Positions 34,104 to 45,034 of a stretch of DNA of 64,000 nucleotides are shown piece after piece. Below the pieces are notes generated by a model. The model had not been told where the DNA came from. It saw only the letters and a list, made by a program, of their open reading frames with translations, and did not search any database. Made by a program: the position numbers and the translations under genes. This DNA comes from Timema cristinae (lineage: Eukaryota; Arthropoda; Insecta; Phasmatodea; Timematidae). The stretch is from assembly GCA_039000515.1 (NCBI GenBank), contig JBCFYV010000012.1:37651407-37715406 (forward strand), in the 5' to 3' direction. Numbering within the stretch: the stretch's first letter is position 1; each line of letters opens with the position of its first letter.

Positions 34104-34400
34104 AGGCATTTGAGAGGGTGAGTAGATCTCAATGAAGGAACAATTTACAGAGAACTGATATTATTCTTAAAGATAAAAACTAAACACCCTCTCAAATTTC
34201 GTCTACTACCATAATGTCGCATCAATCTATCTAGACTTGGTAAACACAAGTAATAGGATAGTGATTTATTTGAAATATCAAAAAAGTCTTGTTTTAGAAA
34301 ACATTGTAGCTTATTATAAAGGAGAGAGTGAATTTGATAAAATATAGATAGTTTGTGTTGTATCATCAAGGCTACATCACAATTTTCATAAGAAGAGCCT
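34104..34400. other. Stretch with a short inverted repeat
   Basis: ATTTGAGAGGGTG (34108) and its complement CACCCTCTCAAAT (34186) are 13-bp perfect arms about 65 bp apart. The 74-codon minus-strand frame here is unrecognised. Confidence 0.4.
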
Positions 34401-34404
34401 TTTT

Positions 34405-34600
34405 TACAAATAAAAAAGTAGCTAGATCTATTTTCAAGTATTAATACAATAGGCTATGTCTGCAGCTGTCATTTTTTTTAGATAATATCAATCCATTAAA
34501 AATAATAATATTAACTATAAATTATTATCAAACTTAGCCACAAAAAATATTTATGTATTTTTTAAAAGGACCTGCCTATAAAAATTGGACTGTTGTATGA
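34405..34600. repeat. Dispersed repeat, paralog of 47520-47715
   Basis: Shared landmarks: AGATCTATTTTCAAGTATT, a GCAGCTGTCA-T part, TTTTTAGATAATAT, GCCACAAAAAATAT and TTTTTAAAAGGACC. The two differ at many positions. Noncoding. Confidence 0.65.
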
Positions 34601-34779
34601 GTTGCCAGAGGGTACACGAGTGCTTCTTTTATTTTTCAAAGTATCTTTCTAAAACCTTTATTTATAAAACGTAACATTCGAAACATTCTATTTTTAATTT
34701 CTCATGTCAAGAGAAAGTATTATGATCGTGAAAAAAATAGCTCTTGAGAAAATGATGAACCTTTGCGATTTTTGTAAAC

Positions 34780-35500
34780 ACAAATCCAAAAAAGTTCATT
34801 TTAAAATTGTCTGTCCCTAAATCTGTCTGTCTGTTGCTGTCAACGAATCCAAAACAGATGAATGAATTTTGTTCAAACTTGATATTTAAATTTGACAGGG
34901 GTGTGCCTCATTTTTTTAAAATTTTCACCCTATGCCTAAAATTAAGGGTAGTTTACTGATGAGTGTTTTTTTTTTCATTCCAAATATTCCTAAAATGGCT
35001 TTAACGATTTTATTTAAAATGCATATCTAAGATGTATTTGACATGGCAAATATCGTTGTATAATTGGTTTTCAGGCAAAACATTTATGAGGGGTAGTTTA
35101 CAAATCACTGATTTATCAAAAACTGGAAATATTTTAAAAATTGACCTAGCGATTTGTTTTCAAATGAGTAGCTTGGGAGGGTTTTAAATGACAAATAACA
35201 CCTTATACCTGGTTTTGGGTAAGAATACGTTAAATAGTTGTTTATAAATGAGTGATTTTGGAAATTCTAATTATTTTTAAATGGATGTAATGATTTTACT
35301 AAAAGGTATTATGTTTTAAAATGTGATTTTGTTCAAAATGTGTATCTGTTAAGTTGCTTGTATCATAAATACTAATACAAATTTGTTTTCTAAAGAAATA
35401 TTTAATAATAGTTAGTAAATGACTGATTTTCTTAAGATTAGTTAATTTTTTAAATATATCTATTGATTTGGTTCAAAATTTGGGATAGAGGGGCTATTTT
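34780..35500. repeat. Dispersed repeat with ~140-bp internal tandem units
   Basis: Opens with CTGTCTGTCTGTTGCTGTC and GTTCAAACTTGATAT, then AATTAAGGGTAGTTTACTG. Units near 34970, 35110, 35260 and 35430 share AAATGGCTTTAACGATTT, AAATGTGTATCT, TTGACATG and GGGGTAGTTTACAAATG. Same family as 20.3-21.2 kb. Confidence 0.6.
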
Positions 35501-35916
35501 ACGTTAACATTAATAATCTATCTTTATCTATCTAAATTAATTAATTTAAATGATAGAAAATTTGTTTATTATGGAAATTGATCAACAAGATGCTATTTTT
35601 GTTTTATGAGGAAAACTTATTTGACATTCAAAACCTATTTTTTCTTCGAAGCCATAATTTACAAATTACAATACGAGAAAGTTTTGATGCGATTGTGTCG
35701 TACCATTTATTTATTTCTTCTTAGGAACTAAATAATTTATACAAAACAAAATTATAATTATATAAGGCCATTATTATTATTTTATTTCTGATAAATTTGA
35801 TGAATTTAACAGAAACTTATTTACCCCTCTTAACTCCTCAGCTATTGGATGAGAACCTCCTATAAAACCAAATCAATGTATTCCTTAAGTTTTGTGTTGT
35901 TTAACCTGATGTCCAG

Positions 35917-36105
35917 TGGACCTTGACGAAGCAGATTGAACGAAGCAACAAGATTACCATCGGGGACGTGCAGTTTGATGGGAATCCTGTATTTTCAAAA
36001 ATGGACCAAACCCTCCATAACTACCAAACAAATGACTCATCGTCTCACCTCAAAACCAGACTGGGGTTTAATGGAAATTATTTTAACCAACTATTCGTAG
36101 ATTAA
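35917..36105 (+). CDS. Candidate terminal exon, 62 codons, unknown protein
   Basis: After a pyrimidine-containing stretch and GATGTCCAG, a possible splice acceptor, an open frame runs from TGG (35917) to a TAA (36103-36105). It is notably richer in G+C than its neighbours and has a normal amino-acid mix (ITIGDVQFDGNPVFSKMDQ in the middle, ending FNQLFVD). The frame is open back to a stop at 35902. I do not recognise the protein. No partner exon was identified in the window, so it may be chance or an old element. Evidence is composition and one splice-like site only. Confidence 0.3.
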   Translation, partial: WTLTKQIERSNKITIGDVQFDGNPVFSKMDQTLHNYQTNDSSSHLKTRLGFNGNYFNQLFVD

Positions 36106-36593
36106 ACGTTTTATCATTGTATTCTCATGACTATATATATATTTCAAAATAATTTATAACTCCACTGAAGATAAAAAATTAAAAATTGTAATTTAATAAT
36201 ATTCCAAGAAATTTACCATTTTATTTATTTTTTGTTCCAGAAATAGAAACATAATTAATGTAATTTTGTAAAAGTTAAAAAAAAAAATTATGAATATCCG
36301 ATGGTAATGGGTTTCTATATGTATTAGAGATGCATTTTATCCAATTTTTCACGAATCAAACCTATTTTTTTCAAACACTTCATCTTATTACCGTTCCAGT
36401 TATATGCATTTATAAAAACTGCGTTATTGTGTACACGATGAGAAATGTTGAATTTAAAATAAGTTCACCCACATTTGCACAGAGTTAGAGTGGGAAACCA
36501 TTTTGAAAAAACTTCAGTTAATCTGACATAGATTCGAATCTTGATGTCCCTCTCCCCAGCAATCCACTCTATTACAGGAGTGACGCCTTAGAC

Positions 36594-37271
36594 CAGTGAT
36601 CTCCAACAAACACTAGTTTAAGGGCTAGATTTATAAAATATCGTGTGTTGTGGGCCACAACCTATAAAAATATGTTTGCTTGAATATATTTGATTTTGTT
36701 TTTTCGGTGGATTTTACTATCCGTTTGGGTTATACACATTTTATCCACGCTATTAGGTAAGGGACGAGGAAGTTATAATTTAGAGGAGATTTAATCACAT
36801 TTGAGTGATAAGAATGTGAGAATCCATCCAGGAAAACCACCCTCTGTATATCCGGATGAAATTTGAACTCTTAAACATTAGCAAACTAAATCAGAAGAGC
36901 TTGACGTTTAATTCGCGTGTCCACCGATGTAAGCCTAAGGTAACTATTTGATGGATGCTTGGTATAAACATTGATGTGTGTTTATGAAGGTTAGCGAAAT
37001 ACTTGAAGGAGTATCTGTTAAATTATGTAAATAAAAATTCCCACGATAAAGTAGTTCAAGTGATACAAAATATAAAACACGGTTTGAAATAATCCTAAGT
37101 GTTTTTTGTCATTCCAATTTAGGTACAAACTCAAATTAAAATATAATACTTTTTGCATACGTCTATGATTGTAGGCTGTATAGAAATATTAAAGTATTGC
37201 AGACAAGCGGACCGTTCTGATATGAATAGCGGGCTGGATGTGGCTCGCGGGCCGTGAATTTGTGGACCCTG
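36594..37271. mobile_element. Non-autonomous hAT element (678 bp) with 8-bp target duplication
   Basis: Starts CAGTGATCTCCAAC and ends GTGGACCCTG, with weak inverted ends (CAGTG / CAGGG on the minus strand) and GGGCCACAACC and GGCTCGCGGGCC near the ends, a style common in hAT elements. It is flanked by a perfect CCTTAGAC (36586-36593 and 37272-37279), the 8-bp size diagnostic for hAT. No transposase. A SINE (36703-36935) lies inside. A related end occurs at 43678. Confidence 0.85.
36703..36935 (-). mobile_element. SINE, group B, inside the hAT element
   Basis: Minus strand: ACTATCCGTTTGGGTTATAC tail, body (ATCACATTTGAGTG), GAAATTTGAACTC box-B position, and a head ending GTGTCCACCGATG. Diverged. 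Confidence 0.65.
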
Positions 37272-37415
37272 CCTTAGACCATTCACCAACCACCGAAACG
37301 GGTATCAGATCTTTAATTTGTATCTTAGAACACATAAATACGTACGAAAGCGTAACTTTCCGACATTGGTATGATTCCCCTCTCATTTATGAATTGGTTC
37401 ATATTAATATATTTT

Positions 37416-37650
37416 TTTAGCACCACGTCTTACAACCTGTTCGGGTTATACGCCTATGTACTAATTACAATATTTTTTTAGATGAGGTGGTAGAGGAAGT
37501 ATACCCACATTTTCGTGGAGGGATTTTGTAAAACCATTTAGGAAAATTCATCCTCAATTCATCCAACCGAGATTTGAACCTCGATATCCCCGATATCAGC
37601 AGTCTAGTGACAGAATGACGCCTTAAATCATGCGGCCACCAAAGAGAGTG
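37416..37650 (-). mobile_element. SINE, group B
   Basis: TTTTAGCACCACGTCTTAC tail, body with TTTTCGTGGAGGGA, GAGATTTGAACCTCG box B, and head to CATGCGGCCACC. The 88-codon frame is SINE sequence. Confidence 0.8.
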
Positions 37651-38807
37651 ATTAATGTTTGAGTTAATGTAGAAAATAGTGATAGTAATTAAGTGTTGAC
37701 ACATTTTGTTGAAGTGTACGTTCATATTCAATAAAATGATAAACTAATGGCATAGAGAAATGTATATTCCTTTCTCTATGCTAATGGTCTGAGTTCTGGA
37801 TGTTAGGTTTTTTTTTGTGATAATTGCGTTAAACTAAACCACTAACAAGTGGCATGATGGCTCTTACAAATCCTATTTTAAATAAATAATTTTTACTAGC
37901 TCCTTTCGAATTTCAAACCTGAATAGATTTTTTTTTAAATCCTTCAAATTTACAATGTGTTCATTAATCGAATTACATAAGTACCTACGCCTTGGCGATC
38001 TTGACCATATTGGAATAGTTGTCTTGCTTTTACGCAGTGCTATAGTAAATGGACGATGCGACTACTCTTTATGTGAAATCATTAAATTTAGAGACCAATT
38101 ACTTGTTCTTCCCTATTTATAATGCACTAAGGCACCGGATACTTTTGTACTTTTTCGTTAAAATTCTTTAGCCCTCCCATATTTTACAGTTAAGTGCTGT
38201 CAGATTTAAAAAACTAATTCTATAAATCTAAGTGGTAATGAAAGGGTAATATAGAATGCACCCACATTAACGTAGGGTGGGACCTACTTTGTAAAAGTGT
38301 CTGGATGTTTTTCTCGCTAGTGTACAGTGGCCATCGAAGAAACGTTCAACGTCTCAGTGTAGCGACCCCGCTGTAAGCCCCCTCCTTGATTTGATTTATA
38401 TTGTTCTATTGCTGCACGATTGGAGTTCTTAGTTCAAAGGCAAGCTCACCGACTCCACGGAGCTCTCTCTACCTTCTCATCTTCCGGTTTACGAACGCAA
38501 CACATCACTAGGACGTCGTTATAGAGAATGATGGGGTTTACTGTAAAAGGAGACAAGTACTTGGGAAGCTTTAGCGTTCGATGGATTGGCTTCTATTGTT
38601 TGACTCTAAAATAGCACTCGGCAACCATTTTCTGACATCCTCACACAATTTAAATCCCTGTAGGACTTTTTGTTACTATTACTTAACCTCCCTTTTGATG
38701 GAATGTTTGATAAGTTTGGGTATATATGATACATAACGCATAACGCGTAAAGTACATAGTTCATAGTAAAAATACAAAGTTGTATAATGAAACGTAGTGA
38801 TTAAAGT
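37651..38807. other. Non-genic stretch with a possible SINE body remnant
   Basis: Around 38,240-38,290, AATGCACCCACATTAACG resembles a group B body, but no head or tail is present. The stretch 38,340-38,560 is GC-richer (CCCCGCTGTAAGCCCCC) without a recognisable frame. Confidence 0.35.
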
Positions 38808-38816
38808 CTTACTTAA

Positions 38817-38820
<4 letters not shown>

Positions 38821-38852
<32 letters not shown>

Positions 38853-39069
38853 ATTAGCGCCGCGTCTTACTACCCGTTCGGGTTATACACACTTACGCTA
38901 ATGTATAATGGTAAGGTGATTGTGAGATGAAAATGGAGGACCTACAGTTTAACGTGGAATCCGAACCACGGTGGAGGCCTGGCATTCCCCACATTCACAA
39001 TATTTTTGTCAGAGGTGAAGGAAGGGTTTGGTAATCAGATAAATCTGTGCCGGGACCGAGGATTGAACC
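38821..39069 (-). mobile_element. SINE, group A, truncated at box B, 13-bp target duplication
   Basis: Minus strand from the (TTA)n tail to GAGGATTGAACC; the rest of the tRNA-like head is missing. CTTACTTAAATTA occurs at 38808-38820 and 39070-39082. In this copy the truncation falls exactly within box B. Confidence 0.9.
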
Positions 39070-39082
39070 CTTACTTAAATTA

Positions 39083-39992
39083 ATTCTCTTTTATAAAATA
39101 ATTAAATTGGCCTAACCTCTTTGCTCAACTAGAAAAAGTCTTTAAAAATACTTCATTTAAGGGTTCGCTCGAAAAACACACTCATTAAACAGTATCTCTT
39201 GAAACATAAAATTAACCTAATTTAGATTGTTCCTATAATATAAAATCAAATTGGATGATTATTTTGTTTTTATTTTATATCTTTGTCATGAATATTATAG
39301 TAGACCTACTTCTCAATAATAGATTTTAAAAAATTTCCTTGATGTTTAATCATATATTCAATCTTTGTAATCGACGTTAAAACAAAGAAAATTCAAACAT
39401 GTATGGATACCACAAGGTATTTAATTTCATTGTATGGAGGTTAGACTGCAGTTATGTCGAGCCTTTTGACGTTGGAAGGCCGTATTTCACGTCACAAATT
39501 TCTCGTAAGGCCGAACTCTTCATGTACAGCATGTACAGTCAGTTTTGGCAACATTTTAAAGATTAATTTACATAAATATAAGTTAATGTATATATTTAGG
39601 AGCTAACGATTTTTTAGTCTACCTTTTCAATTTTGCTTACATTTATTTATAGAATAACACATTTCTAAAATGAAAATTCATAAACTTTGAACCATTTGAC
39701 AGAAACAATTTTTTTCGTTTATTCTCGATTTGGTTCTCCATGGCTCTTGGTTAATTTTTACATTCAACTGTAGATAGGCTATATTTTGTACACTAATACT
39801 TAAAAATATATATCAGGAATTATAAAATATGATAGAAAATCATTCAAGAATTAAGTTCTATAAACAAAAACAAAACACCTTAAAAGTTAATAAAACACTT
39901 CATTTTATTATATTGTAGTAATACAATTTGAATTTGAGAATAAATAATTTATAAACGATGAAGATACATAATTGACAGAATATTTGATATTA

Positions 39993-39997
<5 letters not shown>
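39083..39997. other. AT-rich non-genic stretch
   Basis: No frame, tRNA-like part or tandem repeat identified. Confidence 0.45.
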
Positions 39998-40025
<28 letters not shown>

Positions 40026-40245
40026 TTTAAGCACCGCGTCTTACTAGCCCGTTTGGGTTATACGCACTTACGTAATGTGTAATGGTAGGGTGATTGTGAG
40101 ATGAAATGGAGGACCTACAGTTTAACGTGGAATCCGAACCACGGTGGAGGCCTGGCATTCCCCACATTCACAAGATGTCTTGTCAGAGGTGAAGGAAGGG
40201 TTTGGTAATCAGATAAATTTGTGCCGGGACCGAGGATTGAACCCC
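39998..40245 (-). mobile_element. SINE, group A, truncated near box B
   Basis: Minus strand: (TTA)n, AGCACCGCGTCTTACTAG, complete body, then GAGGATTGAACCCCG. It stops at nearly the same point as the copy at 38.8-39.1 kb. The 108-codon frame starting at 40144 begins in this SINE and is not a gene. Confidence 0.85.
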
Positions 40246-40517
40246 GATGTGAGAATAAATCACCGAATACCTCTAAAGGCCACATGCGTCCAAAAGGACG
40301 CGGGTCCTTGCCTCATCCCTGAGCTAGAGCTTCTCCTCATCATTGGCTGGTTCAAGGGTTATTTATGTTCTATTACATGCATAACGCATAATAAAAAGAT
40401 ATATCAACTTTATAAATTGTGCACTATTTACTATGTATCGATTATGAACTCCATCGTTTGGCATAAATAATGTATTTCAAATTCTTACATACAATATGCT
40501 ATGCGCTTTTTTTTTTT

Positions 40518-40755
40518 GCTTGCGTCTTACTACCCGTTTTTGTTGTAGGCTCTTCGCCTCTGTACTAGATTCAGTAATGTTTGGAGATTAGGAAGAATTA
40601 ATTTAGAGGAGTGCACCTGCATTTGCGTGAAGTTATATTGGAAAACCATTTAGGAAAAAGCCACCCTCAGTGCACCCAACCGGGATCGAACCATGATCTC
40701 CCTGTCTTTGACGGTCTAGTCTAACAGAGTAGTGCGTTCACACACCGAAGCGATA
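40518..40755 (-). mobile_element. SINE, group B
   Basis: TTGCTTGCGTCTTACTACCCG tail, TTTGGAGATTAGGAAG body, CCGGGATCGAACCATG box B, and a head shortened near ACACACCGAAGCG. Confidence 0.75.
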
Positions 40756-41521
40756 AGCTAAGTGCTATTAATAATTATGTATGCATTTAAACCCAGTATA
40801 ACAAACACTAAGCATAAGCCCATTTTCCTAATTATATTTTCGACATGACTCCTTTTCTTCGAAACAACTTCAAAAGTCTTCCATATTATTAAAGTTTAAA
40901 ATGTAAAATCTTCATGGATGACTGACTTCTTAGGTATTTTGACACATAAATGTGTTGAGGATAATCATCTCGGTTGTTAGTGTAATATCGCCGGGAGCTC
41001 ACTACCGCGTGGTTCATTGTGATGGACCAGCGCGTGAGGAGAAATCATGACTTTATTTCAGTCTTCTTACGGAAATGAGAACGGATGGCAGCCTTTGTTA
41101 CAGCCACACTTAGGTGAATGTTTTGTCCCCCCCCCCCCCCCCCCCTTGTTTTTTTTTTAGAGGAACAGTTCGTCTACTCTTACATGCCAGATAGAAAGGT
41201 TTCAGTAAATCTGGAGGATTTTCAATACATCCGTGCTCTTATTTAGATAATAAGGGCGAAAGTTCAAAATATATTGTGTTTTAAATTAAACTCATCTATT
41301 ATGCACTTTTGCTAGTGTGTCTAAATCCAGGGAGATCTGGAAATTCTAAGGAATTTTAAATTATAATAAGAGGATTACTATGAAAGTCTTACCTTGCCTG
41401 ATTACTCGGGTTCATAAACTATACCATAGCTTTCCAGGTAGGCGAGGGGTACATATATTTAAGAAATTAATTATATGTTAAAAACAGAGAAGAATTTTTA
41501 AACGACATTTGTTCATTTATT
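40756..41521. other. Non-genic stretch with a 19-bp C-run
   Basis: C-run at 41127-41145 followed by T-rich sequence. The part around 40,990-41,040 is GC-richer (GCCGGGAGCTCACTACCGCG) but unassigned. Confidence 0.45.
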
Positions 41522-41767
41522 TTAGCACTGCTTTTACTACCTTGTGAGGTTATAAGCATATTATTAACTATGTTAACGATTTGGAGATGGAGAATGTTAT
41601 ATTTAGATGTATGTACCCTCATTCACATGAAGGGAGAGTGGAAAACCATTTAAGGATAAACCATTCTTAGTACACCCGATCGAGATTCAACCTCTGACCT
41701 CCCTGTCATTGTCAGTCTAGTTTAACACGAGAGTAACACCTTAGACCATGTGGTAAACGAAGCAGGT
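41522..41767 (-). mobile_element. SINE, group B
   Basis: TTTAGCACTGCTTTTACTACC tail, AAGGGAGAGTGGAAAACC body, GAGATTCAACCTCTGACC box-B position, and head to GTGGTAAACGAAGCAGG. Confidence 0.75.
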
Positions 41768-42827
41768 CCTTAATACTTTTAAAATTCGCTTAGGAACATT
41801 TGGGTTGCCGATCGGGTACTTTTTTTTTTTAGGAAGTAGTGTTGCATTCCGTGGGTCAAAACATGTACCCTAAAATAAATGAAACACTAGAATGAGTCAC
41901 GTTAATAATGTCCAAGAAACGGACAAAGAGATGTGACACAGACAGATACAGAATAACAACTGTAAACGTGTAAATTGAAATTGTGGTTGTTATTGTGCCG
42001 TGTTCCGTCATTCGGACGTGTCTGAAGGCTTAAACGGAGCAAGTAACGGGGACCTGAGAAGAGAAGATTAGCTACGATAGGGGTACTGCATCTGGGGGGG
42101 GGGGGGGGGGATCCTCTCTCATCAGCGAGCTGGTGCAGTGGTTAGGACACGTGCATGAGATTCGGACGGAGGTTAAAATATTTATTCTAAGGTAATATGT
42201 TGATGAAAGAACATTTAAAGTAAATTAATTTGTTTTAACCTGATGAAAGGGTTTAAAGCCACACAGTGCGGCTTCATCAAATCTAACCTTTACTCTTGTC
42301 AGTCATGACTCATGACCACCATCAGCTAGCTCCCTTGTCGTTAGCTAATTCTACAAGTAGTGAATGTGTCATGTAATATTTATATGTTATATAAATAAAA
42401 TAGATGTACAGTATATTTGTGTGTTTATGTGTCTGTGTGGGTAAGTATATTCTCTATTTAATATTTATAGAAAGACGACGATACGAACAGATCTTACAAA
42501 CTGTATAAACTGTATAACAGAAGGTATTTTCTGCATAAATTATGTGTTTGACCTCCTCTTGAATTTTATTCATATTAATTTTGTTCGCACAGTTCCAAAG
42601 TATTTAAATTATCTAACCTCTCCAAAACTCACGTTGTTTATCGTTATGAAGACATTCCTTTTGAATACAAGGTTTATCAAAATGTCCCTGAAGGATTAAC
42701 ATTATATGTTTTACAATGTTAAAACATTCATGACAAGGTGAACTTTTCATTTTCAACAACGTTTCAAAAGAAATATCAAAGTTATGGGATTAAAACAAAA
42801 TCGCTATAAACATAAACCCAGCCTTCC
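41768..42827. other. Non-genic stretch with a G-run and a possible SINE head
   Basis: G-run at 42094-42110. Directly after it, GAGCTGGTGCAGTGGTTAGG (about 42,127) resembles a tRNA box A, but no box B follows. Otherwise AT-rich. Confidence 0.4.
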
Positions 42828-43221
42828 TGAAGGTGAGGATGTAGAGGACGCGATAAAATGTCAGTATTTTTGCAATTTTTATAGCAACGATTTTTTTCGG
42901 ACGAAATAAATAAAATATTGCTCCAGTAGCAACGTTTAGTTTAAATTTCTTCACATGGTGATATCAACCGTTGTTGATTATCTGCCATGAGCAAAGTGGC
43001 ATAAAATGAAAAACTTTTTAAATTAAGAGAAAAAGTTGTCATTAAATTCCAGGACACCTTGACAGATATTTAAAACTGTTGATATCATCATTTGAAGAAA
43101 ATTATACTAAACGTTGCTACTATATCAATATTTTATTTATTTTGGACCAGGAATGTTTTGCTATTAAAAGCTGCATAAACAATGGCCTTTACTCGCGTTC
43201 TCTTCCACCACTCCTTTAACA
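42828..43221. mobile_element. Foldback (long-TIR) element, copy 2
   Basis: Inverted arms share AATAAATAAAATATTG, GTAGCAACGTTTAGT and GATATCAAC, and the outer parts hold ACGCGA-TAAA. Homologous to 33467-34103 along its length, without the SINE. Noncoding. Confidence 0.75.
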
Positions 43222-43303
43222 AATAAAGTCGATTGTCAACAATGCCACAACAGAATATTCTAATGTAATTGAGGATTGATTTACTGATTTTGATGCTACA
43301 GAG

Positions 43304-43414
43304 TTGCTATTCACAAAAGAAGAGCGTGAGTATATTTCCTTTCAAATAGGTGACGCCCTCAGAGGAATGTTAATGAAAGAAAGGCGATTAAATTTGCATG
43401 AGCAAGATGAACAG
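43304..43414 (+). CDS. Candidate internal exon, 37 codons, unknown protein
   Basis: An open stretch reads LLFTKEEREYISFQIGDALR and then GMLMKERRLNLHEQDEQ. It is bounded on the left by a possible acceptor (TGATGCTACAGAG) and on the right by a strong donor, CAG|GTATGT (exon end 43414). Composition is charged and helical, unlike the surrounding AT-rich repeats; the other two frames contain stops. The frame is open back to a stop near 43276. I do not recognise the protein. An acceptor-like pyrimidine tract ending CTCCTAG occurs at 46,320, but its continuation in this phase hits a stop within three codons. Confidence 0.3.
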
Positions 43415-43677
43415 GTATGTTTCCCACCCAGGTTTCGAATATTCATATAACCTAGCCAAACCATTCCAGATAATTAGTGCTGTTGACCTCAACTGACGTG
43501 TGTCACCTACCTGCCGTCCATAATTATTGAATATCGTCCCGTATAGAAACGGCAATATTCAGTCTTGCCTACGTATAAATTAACATATCGCCAGGACTGG
43601 TGTAATTTTGGAAAATTTACAATCATCTGTTATTTCTTAGAAATATATATTTGAGCCAGTGGTAACATGTTCTAAGG

Positions 43678-43790
43678 CAGGGTTCAGAAAAATACAGCCC
43701 GTGGGACAGATCCAGCCCACCATCTGATATTGTGGGCCCACGAGATAAGAATATTTTAAAAATAAATTTCGAGAATGAATAATTAAGTTT
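43678..43790. mobile_element. hAT element end, related to the 36.6-kb element
   Basis: CAGGGTTCAGAAAAATACAG, then CCCGTGGGACAG, CCAGCCCACCATCTGATA and GTGGGCC parallel the inverted right end of the hAT element at 37271. The second end was not found, and the preceding 8 bp (TTCTAAGG) is not repeated downstream. Confidence 0.5.
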
Positions 43791-44528
43791 CTGTTTCAGT
43801 ATTCATAAAATAGTGTTAATGTGAAGCAACCATGCTATTTGTTTGCGTATTGTCTGTGGTGGCTATCGTTCACATGTGTAGTTGCGATAGTGACCGTATG
43901 TTACACTATCGTCGCCACGTGGCACCACCAACGCCGCTCTCTCGGAGTTTTAAAGGGTCATCCAGAAACCACGTAACGCCTTTGAACAGTTTGACGCACG
44001 AAATGGTAATGTCCATGGTAATGTCATTGAGAGGACTAAAAGTAAAGGGGTACAAGTGTACTTTTCTTACTTTTGAGAAAAATGGTTTCAAAGTTGGTTG
44101 GTTATTGTAATTTCTGAGTAACATTTTGGTTTGTTTGATACTGTAGTGAAAAGCTGAATAGTTAAGGTGTTTTTCCATGTAGTTGAAACCAATTTATTTA
44201 ATCTTATTGTTAGTAAGACATGCAATAATGTAAGCCCTTGCTTTCAATTATACCCCTCTAACTGTAACATGTGCACTTTTATCCCTTTGCTATGAAGGGG
44301 TTTATTCCAGTTAAACAATTAAACTTGAATAGTACTGTACATCTAACAAATTTTTATTGATACAAAATTAATGTAACCACTTGCAAAATAAGACGTCAAG
44401 AAGTTTTACAAAATTACAAAAACTAAAAAAATCTTTTAAAAAGAGCTCCTCTTTCATTGCGAAAGATAAAATAATGAGAACCTTAAGCCTATTCATTACT
44501 GTTTGGGTTTTCACATACGATTTTTTTT
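43791..44528. other. Non-genic stretch with a MITE end
   Basis: GGGTCATCCAGAAACCACG at about 43957 matches the terminus of the MITE at 30484. The opposite terminus is not evident. The 92- and 90-codon frames on the two strands overlap this repeat and have no recognised domain. Confidence 0.4.
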
Positions 44529-44751
44529 AGCATGTTTTACTTCCTGTTCGGGTTGTACGCCTATGTGCTAAGTACATTAATGGGTTAGGGAGTAGGAAGG
44601 TTTAATTAAGAGGAAGTGCACCCGAATTTGCGTGGAAAGAGAGTGAAAACCACCCTCAGTGCACCGTCGGATCGAACTCGATCTTCCCGTCTTCGGCAGC
44701 CTATTTAACACGAGATCAGCGCGTTAGACCAAGCGGCCACTGAAATGGGTT
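44529..44751 (-). mobile_element. SINE, group B
   Basis: TTTAGCATGTTTTACTTCC tail, AGTAGGAAGGTTTAATTAAG body, GGATCGAACTCGATC box B, and head to AGCGGCCACTGAAATGGG. Confidence 0.75.
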
Positions 44752-44759
44752 AGATGAAT

Positions 44760-44942
44760 TAATTAATTAACCTAATGTGTTGGAGATTAGGAAAAGTAAG
44801 TTTTAGAGAAATAGTACCAGCATTTTCATGGAGGGAGCGTGTAAATAATTTGATAAAATAAAACTGAATTTGAACTCCAAGATTTCCGTTATCAGTAGAT
44901 TATAGCAAGAGTTACGCCTTAGACCATTCGATCAGCTTAGCG
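44760..44942 (-). mobile_element. SINE, group B, tail missing
   Basis: Body (GTTGGAGATTAGGAAAAG) through the box-B region (GAATTTGAACTCCAAG) and head (GAGTTACGCCTTAGACC). It directly follows the previous SINE in the same orientation. Confidence 0.6.
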
Positions 44943-44946
44943 GGAA

Positions 44947-45034
44947 GTTTGACACGTAGGTTTGGTCAGTATAACGTCTACCTATTAACCTGGAGGTCCC
45001 GGATTGGATTCCCGGCACGACCGAACCAATTTAT
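44947..45034 (+). mobile_element. tRNA-like SINE head joined to a LINE fragment
   Basis: GGTTTGGTCAGTATAACG is box-A-like and CGGATTGGATTCCCGG is box-B-like. ACGACCGAACCAATTTATCAC then follows, similar to the junction of the group C SINEs (CTTGACCGAAAATTTATAAG). The LINE reverse-transcriptase frame starts immediately afterwards. Confidence 0.55.

Larger units (their letters stand above)
36370..37305 (-). mobile_element. SINE, group B, split by a hAT element
   Basis: Minus strand: the tail and body run from 36370 (TCTTATTACCGTTCCAG...), with box-B-like TAGATTCGAATCTTG, to GTGACGCCTTAGAC at 36593. The head resumes at 37280 (CATTCACCAACCACCGAAACGGG). The 8 bp CCTTAGAC of the SINE is duplicated around the insertion. 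Confidence 0.8.
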
